From: Burkholderia sp. OK233
GTDB lineage: Bacteria > Pseudomonadota > Gammaproteobacteria > Burkholderiales > Burkholderiaceae
Length of the DNA stretch: 64,000 nt
Reading direction: 5' to 3'
Assembly: GCF_900230185.1 (NCBI RefSeq)
Contig: NZ_OCSR01000002.1
Coordinates: 3,968,001 to 4,032,000 of the forward strand
Shown piece by piece: positions 27,041-35,420 of this stretch (positions within the stretch are counted from its first letter, which is position 1; every line of letters starts with the position of its first letter). The notes under the pieces are model-generated. The model made no database searches, was not told the DNA's origin, and saw only the letters and a program-made list of their open reading frames with translations. Both the position numbers and the translations under genes were made by a program.

Positions 27041-27568
27041 TCACGCATCGCGACTTCGTCGCGGTTCGGCGGACAGGGTTCGCTGGGTGCGATAGAAAAT
27101 GCGCGGCGGCACGTTGGGTGAATCTTCTGCGAGCCGGTCGAGTTCGTCGCGGATCGCGGTGAGATAGTGGCCATCGCGTGCGTCGGCGTCACCTGCGAAG
27201 ATCGCTTCCAGCCTGCGCCGCACAGCGCCATAGCGCGCTCCCGCCGCGCGATGCTTTTCCGCACGTTCCGCGTATCTGAGGAAGGTTTGCAGCGCGGCTG
27301 AGACCGCCGCCGCAACGCTCACGAAGCCCACGAAGATCCTCAGCGCCGGCGACATGGCGGTCGAACTCAGCGACGCAAACACGGCCGTCCCCACGAACGC
27401 GGTCAATGCGGTGACCAGCCAGCCGACGCTGCGGTCTCGCGCCGATAGCAGGTCGGCCATGTCGTAATGGCTCATCTGGGATTCACGCGCGCGCCTGATC
27501 CACTTCAGCAGAAGCTGGTCTTCGTCGACCGGGGGCTCGTACGCCGTCAGGTTCTTCATCTCGCTCAT
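27041..27568 (-). CDS. SLATT-domain 2TM protein
   Basis: 175 aa from ATG 27568 (the frame continues to 27622). Two hydrophobic helices (about 47-66 and 71-91) are followed by a helical cytoplasmic segment (YAERAEKHRAAGARYGAVRR). This matches the SLATT family (SMODS/SLOG-associating two-TM effector). In other genomes such proteins are predicted pore-forming effectors next to nucleotide-signal synthases. Here there is no SMODS, SLOG, or other signalling gene beside it, so it may be a solitary member with a housekeeping or stress role. Confidence 0.65.
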   Translation of the reverse strand: MSEMKNLTAYEPPVDEDQLLLKWIRRARESQMSHYDMADLLSARDRSVGWLVTALTAFVGTAVFASLSSTAMSPALRIFVGFVSVAAAVSAALQTFLRYAERAEKHRAAGARYGAVRRRLEAIFAGDADARDGHYLTAIRDELDRLAEDSPNVPPRIFYRTQRTLSAEPRRSRDA

Positions 27569-27661
27569 CGGGGCTGTCCAGTATCGCAAGCCTGGCGCAT
27601 GCGTTTGACGATACTGTGCCACATGAGTGCGACGCGCTGAAAGCCGCGGCCCCCGTGCGGA

Positions 27662-28720
27662 TCAGCCGAGCAGGCGACGTACCCGTGGAATCACTTCTTC
27701 GGCAAAAATGCGCATGTCAGTCTCGAACGGCTGGAATTGCAACATGAACAACTCGATCCCGGCATGATGAAAACCGGCGATCCGCTGCGCGACCGTGTCA
27801 TAGCTGCCCACAAGTCCAGCCGCCGTGCCGCCGTTCGAACCCACGCGCGGCGTTTGGGCGAAGGTCTGGAACATCACCGCCTTCGGGTCGATGTTCGATT
27901 TCTGTTGCTCACGTAGCGGAGCATCTTTTGCGGCCAGTGCGAACAGATGGGCGAGGTGCTGATCGGCGGCCTCGCCGGATTCGCGGGCGATGACGAAGGC
28001 CGACAAACCAAAACGCAACGGCTCGTGCGGCTTGGGGAGCTTGCGGCCGGAGACATCCGCGATCAACGCTTTGACGGCGTCCAGTGGCTGGCCGTTGATG
28101 AACCACACGTCGCCCTTGTCGGCGACCAGTTCCCGCGCCGGTTCCGATTCGCCGCCGACGTAGATGCGCGGACGGCTGCGAAACGGATCCGCGGGGCGCA
28201 ATAGATAGTCATCCACATTAAAATGCTCGCCGCGAAAACGCGTACGCTCACCGCGCAGCAAGGAATCCACCACCGTGATCCACTCGCGCCCGTACGCATA
28301 ACGCGCGTCGTGCTCCGCAAAGCCGATACCGGCGCGCTCCAGCTCGGGACGATTCCATGCGTTGACAAGATTGATCGCAAAGCGCCCGCCACTGATGTGT
28401 TCGATCTGCTGCGCCATCTTTGCCAGCACCACCGGGTGATACAGATACGGCTTGATGGCGGCGATGATCTCGATGCGTTCGGTTAGCGCCGCGAGCGCGG
28501 CCGATGCGGTCCACGCTTCGAGCTGATCGAAGTCGGGATTGTGCGGATTGATCGTATGTTGCGCGACCAGCACAGAGTCGTAGCCAAGCCGCTCGGCTTC
28601 GAGAACGAGGGCTTTGTTTCGCGCCCACGACGCGTCGTACGGTTCATCGGGGTCCTGCAGCGCGGCGCGGCTGCCGTGAACGAGTGCCCAGACGCCGAAG
28701 CGGGGAGGGAGTGTCGACAT
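27662..28720 (-). CDS. LLM-class flavin monooxygenase, SfnG-like
   Basis: 352 aa. The luciferase-like fold is evident from the N-terminal FGVWALVH segment, LIADVSGRK, and the FMNH2-binding segment NAWNRPELERAG. Of the LLM group it most resembles SfnG, which oxidises dimethyl sulfone with FMNH2 and O2 to methanesulfinate, rather than SsuD. The neighbours (SsuA-like binding protein divergent, SfnB-like enzyme nearby) support a role in scavenging organic sulfur. A flavin reductase is not encoded in the window. Confidence 0.8.
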   Translation of the reverse strand: MSTLPPRFGVWALVHGSRAALQDPDEPYDASWARNKALVLEAERLGYDSVLVAQHTINPHNPDFDQLEAWTASAALAALTERIEIIAAIKPYLYHPVVLAKMAQQIEHISGGRFAINLVNAWNRPELERAGIGFAEHDARYAYGREWITVVDSLLRGERTRFRGEHFNVDDYLLRPADPFRSRPRIYVGGESEPARELVADKGDVWFINGQPLDAVKALIADVSGRKLPKPHEPLRFGLSAFVIARESGEAADQHLAHLFALAAKDAPLREQQKSNIDPKAVMFQTFAQTPRVGSNGGTAAGLVGSYDTVAQRIAGFHHAGIELFMLQFQPFETDMRIFAEEVIPRVRRLLG

Positions 28721-28905
28721 AACGCAGAAATCTCCACGGTGAAAGCGTGCACTTCAACTCGCATCAAACCTCGAATGATGAGCGATGCCGCCGCCACGCG
28801 TTCCAATTTCTACCCATATCGATCGATGAAATCAGTCTTTGGCCGTGTGTCGTTCTTTTATATATTCAGCGATTCCGCATACCCACATCACATGGATCTC
28901 GATCG

Positions 28906-29880
28906 ATGCCCCTCGCTTTCTCCGGCTCCCGAAGCCTGCGACGCCTCTACCTATGCCTGACGTTGATCGGCGGCGTGTTGTCGACCGACGTGGCATACGC
29001 CAACGAAACGGTGTCGATCAGCTACCAGCGCTCCTCGACGCTGTTCATTCTGTTGAAACGGACTGGCGCCCTGGAGAAGAAGCTCAACGCGCTCGGTTAT
29101 GACGTGAGCTGGCACGAGTTCTCGACGGGCCTGCTGCAGTCGCTCAACGCCGGCAGCGTCGATCTGCATGCGGATGTGGCGGATGCCTTCGCGCTCTTTA
29201 CGCAGGCCGCCAATGCGCCGTTGACCTACTACGCCGAAGAAACCTCTGCGCCGACCGCCCAGGCGATCATCGTGCCGCCGGATTCACCGATTCATTCGGT
29301 GGCGGACCTGAAGGGCAAACGCGTGGCGGTGTCCAAAGGCTCGGGCTGCAACTTCCTGTTGCTGAGCGCTTTGGCTAAAGCGGGTCTGACGATCAACGAT
29401 ATACAGGTACGTTATCTGGAGGCGCCCGACGCGCTCGCTGCTTTCCGCGGCGGCAATATCGATGCATGGGCCATCTGGGATCCGTTTCTCGCTGCCCAGC
29501 AGCGTGAGGCGCATGTTCGCGTGATCGCGGATGGTAGCGGCGGTGTCGCTCAATACAACCGTTTCTACACGGCGACAACAGCCTTCGCCGATAAGCATCC
29601 GGATGTGCTGCGCGTCGTATTCGACGAATTGAACACGACGGGCAAGTGGGTCAAAGCGCATCCGCAGGACGCCGCACAGATTCTCGGCCCAGTGTGGGGC
29701 AACATTCCTGGACCGACGGTCGAGTTGGCCAATAGCCGCCGCAGCTACGACATCGTGCCGGTGAAGCGCGACCAGTTGGTGGAACAGCAGCGCATCGCCG
29801 ACACTTATCGCGCGGCTGGGCTGATTCCCGCCACCCTGAAAGCGACGGACATCCGTATCTGGACGCCTTCGGCGAAGTGA
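28906..29880 (+). CDS. SsuA-type sulfonate ABC substrate-binding protein
   Basis: 324 aa from ATG 28906; the frame is open to 28747. A signal peptide (LRRLYLCLTLIGGVLSTDVAYA) precedes the mature protein. The SsuA/TauA-type segments ISYQRSSTLFILLK, DLKGKRVAVSKGSGCNFLL and AFRGGNIDAWAIWDPFLA are present. It binds aliphatic sulfonates or related sulfur compounds in the periplasm. No permease or ATPase gene is adjacent, so the rest of the importer must lie elsewhere. Divergent from the SfnG-like gene by 185 bp; a terminator follows. Confidence 0.85.
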   Translation: MPLAFSGSRSLRRLYLCLTLIGGVLSTDVAYANETVSISYQRSSTLFILLKRTGALEKKLNALGYDVSWHEFSTGLLQSLNAGSVDLHADVADAFALFTQAANAPLTYYAEETSAPTAQAIIVPPDSPIHSVADLKGKRVAVSKGSGCNFLLLSALAKAGLTINDIQVRYLEAPDALAAFRGGNIDAWAIWDPFLAAQQREAHVRVIADGSGGVAQYNRFYTATTAFADKHPDVLRVVFDELNTTGKWVKAHPQDAAQILGPVWGNIPGPTVELANSRRSYDIVPVKRDQLVEQQRIADTYRAAGLIPATLKATDIRIWTPSAK

Positions 29881-29937
29881 TCCGGGGAACCCGTTGCATC
29901 TCCAGCGTCGGCCCGGATTCCTGCCTGGCAACAAGTT

Positions 29938-29961
29938 CTAAGGCCGCGTGAGCGGCCTTAG
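29938..29961 (+). terminator. Rho-independent terminator
   Basis: A 10-bp perfect stem (CTAAGGCCGC / GCGGCCTTAG) with a GTGA loop, followed by TCGTTTTA. It lies 57 bp after the SsuA-like stop. Confidence 0.8.
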
Positions 29962-30018
29962 TCGTTTTAGCGCGCCGAGTGTGCCGCGGCATAGGCGGGC
30001 ACCTCGACCTGATACTTT

Positions 30019-31293
30019 TTACAGCTGGGCAGTCGTCGCGAGGACTTCCGGATTCCGCGCCACGCCGAACCGTTCCTTGTGCGCCGTCCCATTCAGATAA
30101 AAGTCGCCGATAGCGGCTTCGCGGATGATCGCCGGATTGTGCGACGCCAGCACACGGGCATTGCGCCAGTAGCGATCGAAGCGGCGCGTCTCGCTGGTTG
30201 CCGATGCGCCGCCCACTTCGAACAACAAGGTCGCCGCTTGCAGGGTTTGTTCGATGACAATCTGCTGCGCCTGGAAAGTCTGGATGTCGAGGCGCACATA
30301 GGTCTGTTCGTCAGTGCGGCCTTCCTGCCGCGCAACCGACACTTCATCGATCGCGCTGGCTAGCGAAGCGCTGATGCTCTGCGTCGAGTAAGCAAGGCTC
30401 GCGAGCCGGCCGACTACACGATGCACCAACGGATTGTCGCGCGGGCTCGATTCACCCGGAATACCGAAGGTCCGCGTTTTACCTTGCGTGAACGCCACCG
30501 CATCGCGCAGCGCCGCGCGACTGATACCGGCAAGGTTCGCGACATGCAGTGCCTGATAGTACGCAGTAAGCAGACTGTTACGGCGCGGTTCGGCGGCGTT
30601 ATACCGACGGTACAGATTGTCGAGTGAGACGGGCACGTGATCGAAACGTGCCGTACCGCTACCGGTCAGACGCTGCCCGAAACCATCCCAATCGTCGATG
30701 CGAGCGAGGCCTGGCGCATCGGTTTTGACGAGTACGCGGACGTCGCTTTCGCCGTCATGCGCAGTCACGTCGACCCAGTCAGCGTAGAGCGTGCCCGTGG
30801 TGTAGTACTTCTCGCCGTCGAGATGCCATGCACCGTTGGTTTGGCTGAGACGTACGCTATTGTTGGTGACGCCGGTGCGTTCGGAAACAGCGCCGCCGAT
30901 GATCTGACCTTGAGCGATACGCGTGAACCATCGGTCACGCAATGATTCATCGCCGTTTTCCAGCAGCGATTCGATAAATCCACCGTGCACGCGCAGGATT
31001 TGCGGAAGATTCGAGTCGGCTTCGCCGAGACGCATGACCAACGCGAAGAACGCTTTCAGCGTGATGCCTTCGCCGCCGTAGCGCTTTGGCACGCGCAGTT
31101 TTGTGTAGCCGGCTTCGCGTAGCCATTCCACTGGCGCGTAGGCTAGTTCCCGATTCTGTTCGCGCTCTACGGCGCCTTCGGCGATGCGGGCGAATACGGG
31201 TGCGAAGCGGTGGGTTAGTTCGTTTTCACCGAACGGGTCTGCTGCGTCTGCGGTTGTGGGATTCGGGGATGCGTGCGATTCAGATGTTGACAT
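30019..31293 (-). CDS. SfnB/DszC-like flavin monooxygenase (acyl-CoA dehydrogenase fold)
   Basis: 424 aa with the acyl-CoA dehydrogenase fold: KLRVPKRYGGEGI at the N-terminal domain, GGAVSERTG in the flavin-binding middle domain, and the C-terminal helical bundle with LLFEVGGASATSE. The branch with SfnB and DszC uses FMNH2 and O2 on sulfur compounds and lacks the catalytic Glu of true acyl-CoA dehydrogenases. The neighbours make organosulfur oxidation most likely. Ends 58 bp before the terminator of the SsuA-like gene. Confidence 0.82.
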   Translation of the reverse strand: MSTSESHASPNPTTADAADPFGENELTHRFAPVFARIAEGAVEREQNRELAYAPVEWLREAGYTKLRVPKRYGGEGITLKAFFALVMRLGEADSNLPQILRVHGGFIESLLENGDESLRDRWFTRIAQGQIIGGAVSERTGVTNNSVRLSQTNGAWHLDGEKYYTTGTLYADWVDVTAHDGESDVRVLVKTDAPGLARIDDWDGFGQRLTGSGTARFDHVPVSLDNLYRRYNAAEPRRNSLLTAYYQALHVANLAGISRAALRDAVAFTQGKTRTFGIPGESSPRDNPLVHRVVGRLASLAYSTQSISASLASAIDEVSVARQEGRTDEQTYVRLDIQTFQAQQIVIEQTLQAATLLFEVGGASATSETRRFDRYWRNARVLASHNPAIIREAAIGDFYLNGTAHKERFGVARNPEVLATTAQL

Positions 31294-31404
31294 GAGTTCT
31301 CCAGAGCGGGCCGGGCGCCGAGCGCAATCTGAGAACGGTACGGGAGGGGAAGGAGGCGAGCAACCAAGTATTTGGCTGATTCTTAGAACGGGTAGTGAAA
31401 TGGC

Positions 31405-31656
31405 TTTTTTTGCCTGCTCGGCGCGTTATTGTCTGTTTGCCTGGGGCTTTGGCTTTTCCTTGATTTGTTAGTGGTCTATTAGCGTTGCCCCTGTGCGGGG
31501 CGGCACCTACTTTTCTTTGCATGCCGCAAAGAAAAGTAGGCAAAAGAAAGCGGCTCAAACCGCCAATGCTAAGCGGGGCCCGTGGTTTGCAAGGGGTAGT
31601 GGTGCATCTGGAATCTGTGTTCGTGCACCTGCATGCGCTAGTGACAAGGGCGTCAT
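31405..31656. repeat. Left arm of a long imperfect inverted repeat
   Basis: About 250 bp that reappear in reverse orientation at 31955-32077 plus 33343-33470. Inside it is a perfect 15-bp hairpin (31506-31540, CCTACTTTTCTTTGC with a 5-nt loop). Shared landmarks are GTTAGTGGTCTATTAG, CCCCTGTGCGGGGCGGCACC, CTCAAACCGCCAATGCTAAG and GTGGTGCATCTGGAATCTG. It starts 112 bp upstream of the SfnB-like gene. Confidence 0.85.
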
Positions 31657-31954
31657 TCTTCCGGCGGCGCTGCGCGCGCCGAAGCGTACGTCATAAAACC
31701 ACCCGCTGCGTTTTGGCGCTCACGCCTCGCCACCGCGATTGTGATTGGAACGGCAACCGCAATCGCCTACCGCAGCTGTGACTGTGACCGAGACGGTGAT
31801 TGCAGTACACCGACGCATCATTTGTAGTGGGGGTTCCGGGTGAGTGCTGCAGCGCCTCGCCGAGGCGAAGCCGATGGCTCCCGCCGCGCAAAACGAAGCC
31901 TCTGGTTTCCCTCGCAGACCCGTCCGCGGCGCACGTAGTGCGGAGCGGGAGCTG
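31657..31954. other. Loop of the long inverted repeat
   Basis: 298 bp of GC-rich sequence between the two arms. No convincing gene, ribosome site or conserved RNA signature is visible. Confidence 0.5.
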
Positions 31955-32077
31955 ATGACACCTTTGTCACTAGCGCCGAATGTGCGAGAACACAGATTCC
32001 AGATGCACCACTACCCGTAGCAGACCACGGCGCCCACTTAGCATTGGCGGTTTGAGCTGCTTTCTCTTGCCCACTTG
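31955..32077. repeat. Inner part of the right repeat arm
   Basis: Reverse complement of 31540-31656 with scattered differences. It breaks off at GCCCACTT, where the IS110-family element begins, in the middle of the counterpart of the 15-bp hairpin. Confidence 0.8.
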
Positions 32078-32241
32078 TATATTCCCTCCTGTGGCGCCGC
32101 CCCGATCAGGTACCGCCACATGGACAGTCAGCTCGTCTGCCTACAGGGCTCCGAGCCCGCAGAGAAGCCTGAGCGACTGTCCTTTTCATCCTCTTAACCC
32201 GAACAGTTGACTGAGCCTCGAGCTCGTATTTTCCTGCAAGT
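32078..32241 (+). ncRNA. Candidate IS110 bridge RNA region
   Basis: The non-coding left end of the element has a long stem: GGACAGTC-A-GCTC (32122-32134) pairs with GAGC-GACTGTCC (32171-32182), followed by TTTT. The loop carries a second hairpin, GGGCT-CCG-AGCCC (32146-32158). In IS110-group elements the bridge RNA that specifies donor and target is encoded in this position. The stem and place are seen; the guide loops are not matched to the target. Confidence 0.5.
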
Positions 32242-33201
32242 ATGGGTACCGTGATGAACCAGATTTCCTCTTCCGTTTATATCGGCATCGACGTTAGCGG
32301 TAGCACCCTCGACGTTGCCATCCACGACACCACCGAGCATTTCAGTGTCGACAATGAAACCGCTGCCATCGACCAGTTGGTCCAGCGTCTGATCGCGCTG
32401 GGCCCCACCCTGATTGTCATGGAGGCCACCGGCAAGCTCGAGCTCGCCGTGCTCAGGGCACTCTGTGAGGCCGGCCTGCCCGCTGTCGCGGTTAATCCCC
32501 GGCAGGTGCGCGACTTTGCCAAAGCCACCGGCAAACGGGCGAAGACAGACCGCATCGACGCGTTCGTCATTGCCCATTTCGCCGCCGTCATCAAACCCGT
32601 CGTGCGTCCGCTCAACGATGTGCAGACCGAGCAGCTGCAAGCGCTGCTGCTGCGCCGTGCCCAGCTCATCGACATGCTCGTGGCCGAGAAGGCCCGCCTG
32701 GAGCGCGCACACGCCGCGGCGAAGGAAAGCCTGAATGACCACATCAAATGGCTCAAACAGCAGCTCACCGTCGCGGACAAGGACATCGATTCGTTCATGC
32801 GCTCTTCGTCCGCCTGGCGCCAGAAGGAGAATCTGCTGCGCTCGGTGCCCGGTATCGGCCCCGGTGCCGCGGCTACGCTGATCGCCTTCATGCCCCAGCT
32901 CGGCTCGCTGAACCGCCGCGAGATCGCCGCACTTACCGGCGTCGCGCCGTTCAATTGCGACAGCGGCAAGCACACCGGCAAGCGTCGCATTCACGGCGGT
33001 CGTGCCATCGTGCGGCGCGCGCTTTACATGGCCTGCATACCTGCGCTGCGCTTCAATCCGGTAATCAGGGCCTTTTACGACCGTCTGCGCAAGGCTGGCA
33101 AACCGTTCAAGGTGGCCATGACCGCGTGCATTCGCAAGCTCATCGTGACGCTTAACGCCATGGTCCATAACTCAACACCCTGGAACGCATCGACGAATTA
33201 A
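32242..33201 (+). CDS. IS110-family transposase
   Basis: 319 aa from ATG 32242 (an ATG four codons later is equally possible). The N-terminal RuvC-like DEDD domain shows YIGIDVSGSTLDV, VMEATGKLE and KTDRIDAFVIAHF. The C-terminal Transposase_20 region shows LLRSVPGIGPGAAATLIA and APFNCDSGKHTGKRRIHGG, with the serine expected to be the recombination nucleophile. Length is normal and the gene has no frameshift, so the element may be active. Confidence 0.92.
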   Translation: MGTVMNQISSSVYIGIDVSGSTLDVAIHDTTEHFSVDNETAAIDQLVQRLIALGPTLIVMEATGKLELAVLRALCEAGLPAVAVNPRQVRDFAKATGKRAKTDRIDAFVIAHFAAVIKPVVRPLNDVQTEQLQALLLRRAQLIDMLVAEKARLERAHAAAKESLNDHIKWLKQQLTVADKDIDSFMRSSSAWRQKENLLRSVPGIGPGAAATLIAFMPQLGSLNRREIAALTGVAPFNCDSGKHTGKRRIHGGRAIVRRALYMACIPALRFNPVIRAFYDRLRKAGKPFKVAMTACIRKLIVTLNAMVHNSTPWNASTN

Positions 33202-33342
33202 CCGGCGGTATAGCTTTGCCTGGATGCTGTGCATGAACGCGATCATTCGCGTGGCCTGCGCTCGCCTGTACCCAACGGGAAAGTGGCGCTGAGATCCAGC
33301 GCTCCGGGAAAGCTTCCCGCTTGACTTCCAATACGGTTGCTT

Positions 33343-33470
33343 CTCTATACACAGCCGGCAAAGAGAAGTAGGTGCCGCCCCGCACAGGGGCAACACTAAT
33401 AGACCACTAACAGTTCAAGGAAAGGCCAACGCCCTAAGCACACAGAAAAAAGCGCCGAACAGGCAAAAAA
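33343..33470. repeat. Outer part of the right repeat arm
   Basis: Reverse complement of the outer left arm (31405-31515) at roughly 80% identity by eye, including the exact run CCGCCCCGCACAGGGGCAAC. It ends 8 bp from the stop codon of the ABC permease. Confidence 0.82.
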
Positions 33471-33477
33471 ATAAACC

Positions 33478-34371
33478 TTACGCCACCCGCCGACGCCCCA
33501 ACCCCCGCACCGCGAGCAAACACAAAACCATAACCGTAAGCGACAAAACCGTAGTCATTGTCCCAAGCGCATAAATCACAGGCGTCGTCACCGACGTGGT
33601 AAGCCCCTGCAATTCGAGCGGCAAGGTACTTTGATCTCCAATCGCCTGCGAGGTACGCGCAATCTCATCCCATGAAAGTGTGAATCCAAACATCGCGACG
33701 CCGACAACCGAAGGTCCAATGATCGGCAAAACAACGTGCCGGAAGCTCTGCCACGGCGTGGCGCCCAGATCCCGTGAAGCCTCTTCATAAGCAGGATTGA
33801 ACCGGTTGAAAACAGCAAACATCACGAGCAGACCGAACGGCAGCGTCCACGTCAAATGCGCACCCAGTGCCGACGTGAACAAGCCCATCGACATCGTATA
33901 GGTGTCGGCAAACGACTGATACCCCCACGCGGAAGCGAGATACTTCACACCGTTATCGAGCAACCGGAACGTCAACCCGATCCCCAGCGAAACGATAATG
34001 GACGGCATGATCAGACTGGCAACCGACACATAAAAGACCGCCGTATCCCCGCGAAACCGCCGCCGAAAAGCCAATCCAGCCGCCACCGAGAACACCACCG
34101 TCAACACTGTCACAGCGAGCGCGAGCCGCACCGATCGCCCAAATGCACCCCAGATGTCGACATCGCCGACGCCGTCACGCAGCACGGCAAACCAGTGCAA
34201 CGACACGCCACGCATCGGAAACGTCAGCCCGCCCTCGGGTCCCTGAAACGAGAGAATGAAAATCGTAATGACCGGCCCATAAAGGAATAATACGAACAAG
34301 CCGAACAGCAGCGCGAGCCAGTAAAAGCTGGCCGGCCGACGCTCCCGATGTTTGTGGCGAATGGCCTGCAT
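33478..34371 (-). CDS. ABC permease 2, polyamine/opine type (PotC-like)
   Basis: 297 aa from ATG 34371. The start is fixed by AAGGAGCTGTGAAGATG, where the ribosome site sits inside the end of the upstream permease gene; a longer frame to 34785 is spurious. About six hydrophobic helices and the permease EAA loop (EEASRDLGATPWQSFRHVVLP) are present. It belongs to the spermidine/putrescine-type (PotC) permeases. Last gene of the operon: ATPase, binding protein, permease 1, permease 2. Confidence 0.9.
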   Translation of the reverse strand: MQAIRHKHRERRPASFYWLALLFGLFVLFLYGPVITIFILSFQGPEGGLTFPMRGVSLHWFAVLRDGVGDVDIWGAFGRSVRLALAVTVLTVVFSVAAGLAFRRRFRGDTAVFYVSVASLIMPSIIVSLGIGLTFRLLDNGVKYLASAWGYQSFADTYTMSMGLFTSALGAHLTWTLPFGLLVMFAVFNRFNPAYEEASRDLGATPWQSFRHVVLPIIGPSVVGVAMFGFTLSWDEIARTSQAIGDQSTLPLELQGLTTSVTTPVIYALGTMTTVLSLTVMVLCLLAVRGLGRRRVA

Positions 34372-34373
34372 CT

Positions 34374-35288
34374 TCACAGCTCCTTGCGGATGTCGACTAC
34401 CCGCGTCAAACCCCACACGATCATCAACACGACAGCAAGCAGAATGATCGCGTTGGCCGCCGCCGCGGGAAATTGCAGATAGCCGGTCTGCACCTGGATG
34501 ATCTTGCCGACCGATGCGATCTGCTGGCCACCCATCACGCCGACGGTCAGGAAATCGCCCATTACGATCGTGATCACGAAGATCGAGCCGATCACGATGC
34601 CGGTCTTCGACAGCGGCAACACCACGTCGCGAATCACTTGCCAGCCGCTCGCGCCGGCATCGCGCGCCGCTTCGAGCAACGAGCGGTCGATCCGCATCAT
34701 CGCGTTGAAAATCGGCACGATCATGAAGAACGTGTAGAGGTGCACGAACGCCAGCACGACCGAGAAGTTCGAATACAGCAACCATTCGAGCGGTTGGTCG
34801 ATCAGATGCGCGCCCAGCAGCGCCTGATTGACGAGGCCGTTACGGCCGAGCAATGGCATCCACGAGATCATGCGGATCACGTTCGACGTCCAGAAGGGAA
34901 TCGTGCAGACCAGGAACAGTATCGTCTGCATGCTCGTCGTGCGTACGTGGAACGCCAGAAAGTAAGCGATCGAAAAACCCAGCAGTGAGGTCATGGTCCA
35001 TACGATCGCGCAGAACTTGAGCGTCGACCAGTACGTCTTTAAGGTCACGCAGACGTCCGTCATCGACGAACAGCCGTTGAAGATCGCAGCGTAGTTTTTC
35101 AGCGTGAAGGCCGGAATGATCTGGTATTCGTTGAAGTCCCAGAAACTGACGATCAACGTGATGACCAGCGGCACGATGAAAAACAGCAGGAACGTGAGCG
35201 AAAGCGGCGTCGCCTGCAACCATGCCGGCGCGCGCCGGTGTTTGACTGGCTCATCCTGCGCGTGAGAGGGAAGGTCGATCGTTGCCAT
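34374..35288 (-). CDS. ABC permease 1, polyamine/opine type (PotB-like)
   Basis: 304 aa from ATG 35288 (frame open to 35345). About six membrane helices, beginning LSLTFLLFFIVPLVITLIVS, and an EAA loop (LEAARDAGASGWQVIRDVVLP) that contacts the ATPase. It pairs with permease 2, whose ATG is 2 bp beyond this stop. Together they form the membrane channel of a PotABCD-type importer. Confidence 0.9.
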   Translation of the reverse strand: MATIDLPSHAQDEPVKHRRAPAWLQATPLSLTFLLFFIVPLVITLIVSFWDFNEYQIIPAFTLKNYAAIFNGCSSMTDVCVTLKTYWSTLKFCAIVWTMTSLLGFSIAYFLAFHVRTTSMQTILFLVCTIPFWTSNVIRMISWMPLLGRNGLVNQALLGAHLIDQPLEWLLYSNFSVVLAFVHLYTFFMIVPIFNAMMRIDRSLLEAARDAGASGWQVIRDVVLPLSKTGIVIGSIFVITIVMGDFLTVGVMGGQQIASVGKIIQVQTGYLQFPAAAANAIILLAVVLMIVWGLTRVVDIRKEL

Positions 35289-35420
35289 GGGCGGATATCT
35301 ATGGAAGCACTGCGGAAGCACTGCGCTGCGGCATGACCGCGTCATCGAAGAACTGCCGGCATGTCATGCACCGGCAGTCCGGCATGCGATTCAGTCGCTC
35401 AAGTCACGCTCAGACCACGT

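Larger units (their letters stand above)
32078..33342 (+). mobile_element. IS110-family insertion sequence, about 1265 bp
   Basis: The limits come from comparing the interrupted right repeat arm with the intact left arm: arm sequence stops after GCCCACTT (32077) and resumes at CTCTATACACAGCCGG (33343), within one or two bases. The element holds one transposase gene (32242-33201), a 164-bp structured leader and 141 bp of trailing sequence. IS110 elements use a DEDD-plus-serine transposase with a guide RNA and leave no classic target duplication, which fits the clean join. Confidence 0.75.

Noticed and set aside
27041..27568. SLATT gene as part of a defence island
   Set aside because: Neighbours are a sulfur monooxygenase and a membrane-sensor operon; no signal synthase, nuclease or other defence gene is nearby.
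34372..34785. N-terminal extension of ABC permease 2
   Set aside because: It would overlap permease 1 by more than 400 bp in another frame; AAGGAGC before ATG 34371 decides the start.
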